Shown here in pieces: positions 26,228 through 33,886 of a DNA stretch of 33,886 bases (position 1 is the first letter of the stretch; each line of letters opens with the position of its first letter). Source of the DNA: Acidimicrobiaceae bacterium (GTDB lineage: Bacteria > Actinomycetota > Acidimicrobiia > Acidimicrobiales > Ilumatobacteraceae); assembly GCA_947463235.1 (NCBI GenBank), contig CANHST010000006.1:1-33886 (forward strand). Direction: 5' to 3'. The notes beneath the pieces are model-generated. The model had not been told where the DNA came from, ran no database searches, and was given only the letters and a program-made list of their open reading frames with translations. A program made the translations under genes and the position numbers.

Positions 26228-27238
26228 ATGACCGAACCAGTACGGCGTTCTCCGCTCAGCGGGCATGCGGTCTGGCGCTCCGGAGATCTCGACGCACCGG
26301 AATGGACCGTCGAGTTCAGCAGCGACCAGCGAGCTGAGCTCGTGCGCGCCACGCGCAGCGCCATCGAGGTGGGCGTCCGCCCTGAAACCGTCAGTCGTGC
26401 TGAGTTTCCGTTGCCAGGCATGGCCGACGACATCGCCGACTGGACACATCGGCTCGCAGCAGGCCGTGGCTTCATGTTGCTGCGCGGCTTCCCGATCGAA
26501 GAGTTCAACGCCGCCGAGATCGAGCTTGCGTATGCAGGCCTTGGCACGCATTTCGGGACCCCCGTTGGTCAGAACAAGGACGGCGAGTTGCTCACGCACG
26601 TGCGCGACGAGCGATTGCCTGCATCTGCCGGCAAAGTGCGCCTATATCGCACCCGAGAGCGGCAAGATTTCCACACCGACGGTGCCGACATCATCGGCCT
26701 GCTCTGCCTCCACCGTGCGTTGCGCGGCGGCGAGAGTCGCATCGCCAGCTCCGGTGCCATCTACAACGAGATGCTCTCCACCCGGCCCGAACTGCTGGAG
26801 TCCATGTACCAACCAATGGCATGGGATCGCCAGGGCGACGTTCCGCCGGGGGAACTGCCCTGGTTCAACCTTGCGCCGTTCAGCGATGTGAACGGGGTGC
26901 CACGAATCTTCTACATCGGCTGGTACATCCGCGATGCGCAGCAACACCCGGAAGTGCCGCGCCTCACTGACCACCAGTTGGAGGCGATGGAGTTGCTGGA
27001 GACGCTCGCCAACTCCCCCGCCTTCCATGTGCCGATGGACTTTCGCCCGGGCGACATCCAACTCCTCAACAACGGCCGCATTCTTCACGCACGCGAGGCC
27101 TACGAGGATGCGGACGACCCCGAGGAACGTCGGCATCTCCTCCGCCTGTGGCTGGCAGCTCACTCCTTCACCAGCCTCGAAGACGGGCTGCGCAACGGCA
27201 TTGCGACTCCGCGGAGGGGTACGGTCGAACCCGCATGA
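26228..27238 (+). CDS. TauD/TfdA-family Fe(II)/2OG dioxygenase-like protein
   Basis: HxD in DFHTDGADIIGLLC; distal LLNNGRILHAREAYED...RHLLRLWL. Confidence 0.87.
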   Translation: MTEPVRRSPLSGHAVWRSGDLDAPEWTVEFSSDQRAELVRATRSAIEVGVRPETVSRAEFPLPGMADDIADWTHRLAAGRGFMLLRGFPIEEFNAAEIELAYAGLGTHFGTPVGQNKDGELLTHVRDERLPASAGKVRLYRTRERQDFHTDGADIIGLLCLHRALRGGESRIASSGAIYNEMLSTRPELLESMYQPMAWDRQGDVPPGELPWFNLAPFSDVNGVPRIFYIGWYIRDAQQHPEVPRLTDHQLEAMELLETLANSPAFHVPMDFRPGDIQLLNNGRILHAREAYEDADDPEERRHLLRLWLAAHSFTSLEDGLRNGIATPRRGTVEPA

Positions 27239-28320
27239 CCGAACCAGCTTCCGCCACACCGATTGCGCCCACCGCGCGGCTGAGCACGCTCGATCGCTAT
27301 CTCCCGCTCTGGATCGGCCTGGCGATGGTGCTCGGCATCGTGCTCGGCCGCGTGTTCACCGGCCTCGACGACACGCTCGACAGCGTGAAGGTCGGCACGG
27401 TCTCACTGCCGATCGCCCTCGGTCTACTGGTGATGATGTACCCGGTGCTCGCCAAGGTGAGGTACCGCCGCGTCGGCGATGCACTGGCGGATCGGCGCGC
27501 CATCGGCCTGGCGATGTTCTTCAACTGGGTGGTGGGTCCGGTGGTGATGTTCGCCCTCGCTTGGCTGACGCTGCCCGACCTGCCGGAGTACCGCACCGGC
27601 CTCATCATCGTGGGCCTCGCACCGTGCATCGCCATGGTCCTGATCTGGAACGACCTTGCTGGCGGCCACCGAGAACTCGCTGCCGTACTGGTGGCGGTGG
27701 ACGCCATCATTCAGGTGCTGGCGTATGCGCTGCTCGGCTGGTTCTACCTCGAGGTACTTCCGGGTTGGCTCGGGCTCGAGACCACCCAACTCGACGTCAC
27801 CGTGTGGGAGATCGCGAAGGTGGTGTTGGTGTTCCTCGGAGTGCCGCTGCTGGCCGGGTTCCTCACACGCACCATCGCGGAACGCACCAAGGGAACGGAG
27901 TGGTACGAAGGCACCTTCCTCCCGCGCATCGGCCCAATGGCCCTCTACGGCCTGCTCTTCACCGTGGTGGTGCTCTTCGCGTTGCAGGGCGACACCATCA
28001 CCAACAAGCCGTGGGACGTCGCGCGCATCGCACTGCCGCTCCTTGCCTTCTTCGCCATCATGTGGTTCGGCGCATTCTTCGTCGCGCGGCGTTCCGGCCT
28101 CCCCTACGACCGCACCGCCACCGTCGCCTTCACCGCAGCGAGCAACAACTTCGAACTCGCCATCGCCGTGGCCATCGGCGTCTTCGGTGTCACATCGGGC
28201 GAAGCCCTCGCCGGTGTGGTCGGGCCACTGATCGAGGTGCCGGTACTGGTGGGTCTCGTGTACGTCGCGCTCTGGGCGAAACGCCGCTTCCCCGCTCGCG
28301 TCGTTGCGCCGAACCGCTGA
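27235..28320 (+). CDS. acr3: ACR3-family arsenite efflux transporter
   Basis: LSTLDRYLPLWIGLAMVLGIVLGR; LLVMMYPVLAKVRY; LAPCIAMVLIWNDLAGG; FTAASNNFELAIAVAIGVFG. Confidence 0.95.
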   Translation: MTEPASATPIAPTARLSTLDRYLPLWIGLAMVLGIVLGRVFTGLDDTLDSVKVGTVSLPIALGLLVMMYPVLAKVRYRRVGDALADRRAIGLAMFFNWVVGPVVMFALAWLTLPDLPEYRTGLIIVGLAPCIAMVLIWNDLAGGHRELAAVLVAVDAIIQVLAYALLGWFYLEVLPGWLGLETTQLDVTVWEIAKVVLVFLGVPLLAGFLTRTIAERTKGTEWYEGTFLPRIGPMALYGLLFTVVVLFALQGDTITNKPWDVARIALPLLAFFAIMWFGAFFVARRSGLPYDRTATVAFTAASNNFELAIAVAIGVFGVTSGEALAGVVGPLIEVPVLVGLVYVALWAKRRFPARVVAPNR

Positions 28321-28325
28321 CCCCT

Positions 28326-28341
28326 ATACCCTAGGGGGTAT
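28326..28341. promoter_or_regulatory. G-tract palindrome ATACCCTAGGGGGTAT, CsoR/RcnR-type operator-like
   Basis: Imperfect palindrome overlapping the first possible start codon of the following gene. Confidence 0.45.
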
Positions 28342-28975
28342 GACAGCAGACATGAGTCCCACCATCGAAGTGTTCGCCGACATCTGGTGCACTTTCGCTC
28401 ACGTGGGCCTGCGGTCGGTCGCGGAGCATCGCCGACGCCTCGGTCGCGATGATGTGGTCATCCACGTGCGCGCCTGGCCGCTCGAGTTGGTGAACCAGGC
28501 ACCAATGGATGTCGCCAAGGCCGCTGAGCACGTGGTGGAGCTACGCGAGCACGTGGCCCCGCACGCCTTCGCTGGGTTCGACCCCGCCCACTTCCCTTCC
28601 ACCACCCTGCCCGCTCTGGCACTGGTCGCGCGAGCCCAGCGCACCGATCCACTCCTCGGTGAACGCGCTTCGTTCGAGGTTCGCGACGCTCTGTTCGAGC
28701 GGGGCCAGAACATCGCCGACCTCGCGGTGCTGCAGGCCCTGGCCGAGCAGCTCGGCATCCCGATGCCCGATGAAACCGACCACGCAGCAGTGTTGGCTGA
28801 TTGGGAGGCCGGCAAGGCTCGCGGGGTCATCGGCTCGCCGCACTTCTTCGCTGCAGGCCGCGACGAGTTCTGCCCGTCGCTGCACATCACGCGTGCCGAT
28901 CACGGCCTCACCATCCATCGCAACGCGGAGCGGTTAGGCGACTTCCTCGGCACCGCTTTCGCCGAACTGCGCTGA
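28340..28975 (+). CDS. DsbA-family thioredoxin-fold protein
   Basis: PTIEVFADIWCTFAHVGLRSV ... GVIGSPHFFAAGRDEFCPSLHI (cis-Pro region). Start may instead be ATG 28352. Confidence 0.82.
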   Translation: MTADMSPTIEVFADIWCTFAHVGLRSVAEHRRRLGRDDVVIHVRAWPLELVNQAPMDVAKAAEHVVELREHVAPHAFAGFDPAHFPSTTLPALALVARAQRTDPLLGERASFEVRDALFERGQNIADLAVLQALAEQLGIPMPDETDHAAVLADWEAGKARGVIGSPHFFAAGRDEFCPSLHITRADHGLTIHRNAERLGDFLGTAFAELR

Positions 28976-29016
28976 CGCACGACGGGTAGAGTCGGCGGGT
29001 CACACAGGAGGCATCG

Positions 29017-29451
29017 ATGGCACGCGTCAGCACGTATCTCAACTTCATGGGCAACACCGAAGCGGCGTTCACCTTCTACAAGGAAGTCTTCGGCACGGAG
29101 TTCATCGGTGAGATCCAGCGCATGGGCGATGTGCCATCGAACCCCGGAATGCCGCCGCTCAGCGAGGCCGAGCAACACATGGTGATGCACGTGAAGCTGC
29201 CCATCATGGGTGGGCATGTGCTCATGGGTACCGACATGATCGAGTCGATGGGGCACCACCTCCGCATCGGCAACAACACCACGCTGATGCTCGAGCCCGA
29301 CGATCGCGCCGAGGCCGACCGGTTGTTCAACGTCCTGTCGGCAGACAGCACCGAATCCGCCGGGATGATGGAAATGTTCTGGGGTGCCTACTGGGGTGTG
29401 TGCCTCGACCGCTTCGGCATCCGCTGGATGATCAACGTCGATCCGGAATGA
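29017..29451 (+). CDS. PhnB-like VOC family protein
   Basis: YLNFMGNTEAAFTFYKEVFGTEF ... MEMFWGAYWGVCLDRFGIRWMIN. Confidence 0.92.
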   Translation: MARVSTYLNFMGNTEAAFTFYKEVFGTEFIGEIQRMGDVPSNPGMPPLSEAEQHMVMHVKLPIMGGHVLMGTDMIESMGHHLRIGNNTTLMLEPDDRAEADRLFNVLSADSTESAGMMEMFWGAYWGVCLDRFGIRWMINVDPE

Positions 29452-30176
29452 TTCGCACGATCGCCATCGTCATGGCCATGCATGACGAGGCTGCACCGGT
29501 CGTGAGCGCTCTGGGCGCAACACCCGTCGCAGTACCCGCCGGTCGACCACACCAGTGGTATCTCGGCCAGCGCGCGGGCGCCCGAGTTGTCGTCTCGGTG
29601 AACGGCGCCGACCGGCGCTTTGGCGTGGAGGGCGTGGGCCCGGAACCCGCAGTGATGAACACGGTGGCCACCATCGAACGCTTCCAGCCCGATCTCGTGG
29701 TATCGGCCGGCACCGCTGGCGGTTGGGCTGCTCGGGGCGGCAGCATCGGCAAGGTGTACCTGTCGTACCCGCACGTAGTGCGACACGACCGTCGCATCGC
29801 CATCGAGGGTTACCACGAGTACGGCGAGGGTCGCTTTCCGGTGGTGCCCATGCGCGCGGTGGCAGCCGACATCGAAGCCGAACTCGGCGTGGTCACCACC
29901 GGCGGCTCACTCGACGAGACCAGCGAAGACATCGCCATCATGGCCGCGCTCGATGCCCGCGCCAAGGAGATGGAGGCGGCCAGCGTTGCCTGGGTGTGCG
30001 AGACCTTGCAGGTGCCCTTCGTGGCGCTGAAGACCATCACTGATCTCGCCGACGCTCATGCCACCGCGGCCGATCAGTTCCTCGAGAACCTGCACACCGC
30101 CTCGGCGCAACTCACCGAACACCTCATGCTGTTCGTGGATCGAGTCGCTGGTCGAGCCATCGAGGATCTCGACTGA
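29448..30176 (+). CDS. Nucleosidase/phosphorylase superfamily (MTA/SAH nucleosidase-like)
   Basis: IAIVMAMHDEAAPVV; VVSAGTAGGW; AKEMEAASVAWVCE; ALKTITDLAD. ATGA overlap with the preceding gene. Confidence 0.85.
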   Translation: MIRTIAIVMAMHDEAAPVVSALGATPVAVPAGRPHQWYLGQRAGARVVVSVNGADRRFGVEGVGPEPAVMNTVATIERFQPDLVVSAGTAGGWAARGGSIGKVYLSYPHVVRHDRRIAIEGYHEYGEGRFPVVPMRAVAADIEAELGVVTTGGSLDETSEDIAIMAALDARAKEMEAASVAWVCETLQVPFVALKTITDLADAHATAADQFLENLHTASAQLTEHLMLFVDRVAGRAIEDLD

Positions 30177-30181
30177 GAGGG

Positions 30182-32485
30182 TTAGCCTCGCGGTTCGCGA
30201 CGCAGCACGGACACCAGGTCGTCGACCGTGGAGGGCTTGGGCACGAACACGTCGGCACCTGCTGCTATTGCAGCCGACCGAGACGCGTCACTCACATCGC
30301 CAGTCATGATGGCAACCACCGGTTGCCGACCAACGCGAGCGCGAAGCTGACGCGTCATTTCGAGACCACTGATGCCGGGAAGCTGCACATCGGCGAAGAC
30401 CGTGTCGAACCGCTGATCCTCGAGCATTCGCAGCGCTTGCTCGCCGGAAACGGCCGTCACCACCTCGGCGCCCAGATCGGCGAGCAGGAACTTCGCAGCA
30501 AGGCGATTCAGTGGCTCGTCGTCGACGATGAGCACGTGCCGGCGGGGCACCTCGCGGCGGGGCGCTGCGATCTGCGTAACCGGTGCACCGTCAGCACTGA
30601 GTGGAATGTCGATCCAGAAGACGGACCCGCCTTCCGCCCGCGGAGCGGCCCCAGTGGATCCGCCCATCGCCGCAGCGATACCCGTCACGATGGCCAGGCC
30701 AAGCCCAACGCCCGGCATGTCGCTCTCGTGATCCTGACGCCCGCGCTCGAACGGTCGAAAGAGTCGAGCGACGTCGTCGGAGGAAATGCCCGAGCCCGTA
30801 TCGCGCACGTTCAGGCGAACCATGGAGTCGGCCGCTGCTGCATCCACCGTCACCGTGCCGGACGCTGTGTGCTTGCACGCGTTGGACAGCAGGTTGGTCA
30901 ACGCCTGTCGGATCCGGTCGGTATCCCCCACCACGTAGCGAAGGTTCGACGGCACGTCGGAGCCGCTGACCTCCACCCCCGGCTGGGTCAGTTGACGCGC
31001 CATGAACACTGCGTCGTCGATGATCGGAACGATGTCCACCACATCGGAGCGGACCGAGAGGGTGCCCAGTTCCAGTTGCGAGGCATCGAGCAGGTCATCG
31101 ACCACGCGGCGCATGACCGCTGCGAGACGTGAGATGGCTTCCACATCGTCGGCGATCTCCCGGGGAACACGGCGAGACAGAAGGTGATCGGAGAACGCAG
31201 CCAAACCCTGCAGCGGGTTGCGCAGCTCGTGGCCCACCTGGGCCACCAACGCCAACCGCTCGCGCAGTTCCTCTTGCGCCTGATGGCGGCGGGCTTCGAG
31301 TTCGATCTCCAGACGCTTGCGCGCATCGATGTTGCGGATCGTCAGGACGACCGCGCCAACCTCGGGGTCGTCGAGCAAGTTGTTGCCCGAGACCTCCAAC
31401 CATGCGTAGTCGCCATCCGCACGCAATGCTCGAAACTCGAACCAGCCGGTCTGCGAACCCGGCTCTGCTGCCAGGGTGGAGTAGACGACGCCCACCGTCG
31501 CTCGGTCATCCGGGTGCACCAGTTCGCCAAGGCGCTCGCCCATGAAACCTGCAGAACTGCCGTAGCCGAGCCCGGGTAGCTGCGCAGACGCTTCGATCAG
31601 CCGTGCCGAATCATCCAGCATCAGCACCGCGTCCTGGAAGTTCGACACCATCACTCGGTTGCGTCGCTCGCTCAGCCGAAGCGCCTCCTCGACACGGACC
31701 CGATCGGTGATGTCCTGGCCCATGGAGAAGATCGACACCACGTTGCCCAGCTCATCTCGCACCGCGGTGTCGGCCCACTCCACCACCCGGCCGCTCGCGT
31801 AGACACGCTGTTCGCGCTTCACGGACGCTTCAGACAGGATCCGCTCGACCACGAACGTTCGACTCTGGGGCGGCGTCCACTCGTAGATCTCGTCGAGGTG
31901 ATGGCCCACCACGTTCTCGTCCCAGCCGAAGAACTCGCGGCACGACCGATTGCTGAACAGCACCGTGCCGTCGAGTGCCCATTCCACCATCAGCTCGTGC
32001 TGATCTTCGAACGCTTCCCACAACAGTCGGTACTGATCAGGCGCGGTCGCACCCGAGCCGGAGAACATTGCGACCATGCCGACGATCTGTCCGTCGGCAG
32101 CACGGGCCGGCCACGTGCGCAGATTGGCCATCACGCTGCCACCATCGAGCCGTTGGAAGCGATGATGAACCGGCTGCGGATTCATCACACCATCTCGCGC
32201 CAGCTGGAGGTAACGGTCTGGCCAGGTGGTGTCGAGCGAGTCACCGAAACTACGTGCCGAGATGCTGGGCTCGGTCACCGAGTCCCAACCGAAAAATGAC
32301 GCGAATGCAGGGTTGGCAGAAGCCACCCTGCCATCAAGCGCCACCAGCGCGACCGGAACGGGAATCTGGTCGGTGGGCAGCGACGTGATTTCGGACACAC
32401 GATCAAGGCTGATGTTCCGCAAGCTAGTGGACGCCATCGAATCGGTCTTACTGAGCCGCAGAGAAACAGTGTTCACTTTTCGCAT
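30182..32485 (-). CDS. Multi-PAS hybrid sensor histidine kinase with C-terminal receiver domain
   Basis: PAS repeats, VEWALDGTVLFSNRSCREFFGW, H-box AQVGHELRNPLQGL, NLLSNACKH, GLGLAIVTG, REC IVDDEPLN...ADVQLPGISG...PKPS. Start at 32485 or 32437. Confidence 0.92.
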   Translation of the reverse strand: MRKVNTVSLRLSKTDSMASTSLRNISLDRVSEITSLPTDQIPVPVALVALDGRVASANPAFASFFGWDSVTEPSISARSFGDSLDTTWPDRYLQLARDGVMNPQPVHHRFQRLDGGSVMANLRTWPARAADGQIVGMVAMFSGSGATAPDQYRLLWEAFEDQHELMVEWALDGTVLFSNRSCREFFGWDENVVGHHLDEIYEWTPPQSRTFVVERILSEASVKREQRVYASGRVVEWADTAVRDELGNVVSIFSMGQDITDRVRVEEALRLSERRNRVMVSNFQDAVLMLDDSARLIEASAQLPGLGYGSSAGFMGERLGELVHPDDRATVGVVYSTLAAEPGSQTGWFEFRALRADGDYAWLEVSGNNLLDDPEVGAVVLTIRNIDARKRLEIELEARRHQAQEELRERLALVAQVGHELRNPLQGLAAFSDHLLSRRVPREIADDVEAISRLAAVMRRVVDDLLDASQLELGTLSVRSDVVDIVPIIDDAVFMARQLTQPGVEVSGSDVPSNLRYVVGDTDRIRQALTNLLSNACKHTASGTVTVDAAAADSMVRLNVRDTGSGISSDDVARLFRPFERGRQDHESDMPGVGLGLAIVTGIAAAMGGSTGAAPRAEGGSVFWIDIPLSADGAPVTQIAAPRREVPRRHVLIVDDEPLNRLAAKFLLADLGAEVVTAVSGEQALRMLEDQRFDTVFADVQLPGISGLEMTRQLRARVGRQPVVAIMTGDVSDASRSAAIAAGADVFVPKPSTVDDLVSVLRREPRG

Positions 32486-32549
32486 CCTCGCGCCCCGCTC
32501 ACCGTGGCAGCGTGCGCTCCAATCCACTCCCTGCCCGTACTCTGCACCT

Positions 32550-33491
32550 ATGGACTTGGTACCCGTCATCGACATCGGCGACCCACACAGTGCTTCGCTG
32601 GCAGCACTCGATACCGCCTGCCGGGACCACGGGTTCTTCCTGATCGAGGGACACGGCCTCGACGAGGTGATCGCCGACACCTTCCAGGCGGCCCGCCGGT
32701 TCTTCGCCGCCGACCGTTCAGTGAAAGACCCCATCCGCCGCGATGCCGTCAATCCGCTCGGCTACAACGACCGCGAACTCACCAAGCGACGCAGGGATCA
32801 CAAGGAAGTGTTCGACTTCCTCGACCCCGACGACGTTCGCGCCGACGCATACAACCGCTGGCCCGACGGCGTGCACGAGTTTCGCCAAGCATTGCGCACC
32901 CACTTCGATGCCTGCAGCGAGCTGGCCGACCGCACGCTCACGTTGGTGCTCGACGCGTTGCAGTTGCCACGCGTCGAGGCCGACACACACCGGGGCGACC
33001 GCACACGGTCCAGCATGCGGCTGAACCATTACACGATGGGCGACCCGGTGGCCGCCGACGAGCGTGGCGACCTCGCCGAACTCGGTGATGTGGCGTTGGG
33101 ACACCACACCGACAGTGGCGTGCTGACGTTGCTGATCCAGGACGACGTGGGCGGCCTGCAAGCGCACTCCGAGCAACACGGATGGATCGACGTGACGCCT
33201 CGCCCCGGCACGATCGTGGTGAACCTCGCCGACTGCATGCAGGTCTGGACGAACGACCGCTACCGGGCTGCGCTGCACCGAGTGCTGCCGATGACGACGA
33301 GCACACGGATGAGCATCCCGTACTTCTTCAACCCGCCGAACGATTGCGTGGTGGAACCCATCCCCGATGCATCGGATGGTGCACCGCGCTATCGACCGTT
33401 CGCCTTCCGCGACTTCATCGCCGCGCGCGGGGCCGACAACTACGCCGACCTCGGTGCCGACGACACCCAGATCAGCGACTTCCGTATCTGA
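32550..33491 (+). CDS. Isopenicillin N synthase-like 2OG-Fe(II) oxygenase
   Basis: VIDIGD...CRDHGFFLIEGHGL; GHHTDSGVLTLLIQDDVGGLQ; ALHRVL; TRMSIPYFFNP. Confidence 0.93.
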   Translation: MDLVPVIDIGDPHSASLAALDTACRDHGFFLIEGHGLDEVIADTFQAARRFFAADRSVKDPIRRDAVNPLGYNDRELTKRRRDHKEVFDFLDPDDVRADAYNRWPDGVHEFRQALRTHFDACSELADRTLTLVLDALQLPRVEADTHRGDRTRSSMRLNHYTMGDPVAADERGDLAELGDVALGHHTDSGVLTLLIQDDVGGLQAHSEQHGWIDVTPRPGTIVVNLADCMQVWTNDRYRAALHRVLPMTTSTRMSIPYFFNPPNDCVVEPIPDASDGAPRYRPFAFRDFIAARGADNYADLGADDTQISDFRI

Positions 33492-33504
33492 CCTGGAACC
33501 CGAG

Positions 33505-33886
33505 TCAGTAGGGGTCCACCGGCGGTGCTTCCGCCGCCGTTCCCGTCATACGCGCCTTGGCGCTCTGACCACGCTGCCGTGCCGGCACCGCGCCGGTAAC
33601 AGCCGCAAGGCCCATGGTCGGCGTGTTGCCGTACACCGTCTCCACGGTCGCATCCGAGAGCACGATGGTCTCGTGGTAGATGCCCACGGAACCGTTGTCG
33701 CGCACGTTCTTGTTGAACGCCCGCCACGCAGGTAGGTGCGCCGCCGAGCCCGACTTCGAGTACGCCTCGAGCTTCTCGAACGACTCCCAGTACTGCCACA
33801 CCAAGATGGTGCGACCCGACAGGAACGTGCGTGGCTTTCCCACCAGACCGAGGCTCGGATTCTTCTGCAGCTCGACCAGCATGCGC
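33505..33886 (-). CDS. DUF4188-like (monooxygenase-related) protein, 5' end cut by the window
   Basis: MLVELQKNPSLGLVG...ILVWQYWESFEKLEAYSKSGSAAHLPAWRAFNKNV...VGIYHETIVL. Confidence 0.8.
   Translation of the reverse strand, partial: RMLVELQKNPSLGLVGKPRTFLSGRTILVWQYWESFEKLEAYSKSGSAAHLPAWRAFNKNVRDNGSVGIYHETIVLSDATVETVYGNTPTMGLAAVTGAVPARQRGQSAKARMTGTAAEAPPVDPY

Overview
This is a high-GC, gene-dense chromosomal window. The UPF0182 membrane protein, DivIVA-like protein, PDZ/S16 protease, codon usage and frequent ATGA-coupled genes look actinobacterial, possibly Acidimicrobiia-like; taxonomy is inferred. I support about 26 protein-coding genes and no tRNA, rRNA, CRISPR array or transposon. Main blocks: (1) ~1-3.4 kb, a divergent sugar-acid catabolic cluster (L-fuconate dehydratase-like enolase, aldo/keto reductase, SDR) plus a solute-binding-protein fold with no visible signal peptide; (2) 3.4-8.5 kb, a His-rich methyltransferase, PAS hybrid histidine kinase, MFS transporter and NUDIX hydrolase; (3) 8.5-14.8 kb, a cell-surface locus, the most unusual part of the window. 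It has a WxL-like secreted protein, a DUF916/WxLIP-like membrane partner, an ATGA-coupled third membrane protein, and a divergent surface protein sharing an unnamed Cys-bounded N-terminal domain with the WxL-like protein; (4) 15.1-23.5 kb, coiled-coil, UPF0182, DivIVA-like, PDZ/S16 protease and HEAT-repeat genes; (5) 23.6-30.2 kb, a PHB-depolymerase-like lipoprotein, PaiB, and an ArsR/ArsI/TauD-like/ACR3 arsenic cluster followed by DsbA-like, PhnB-like and MTAN-like genes; (6) 30.2-33.9 kb, a second paralogous PAS hybrid kinase, a 2OG-Fe(II) oxygenase and a DUF4188-like protein. Family calls are from motif recognition only; no database search was run.
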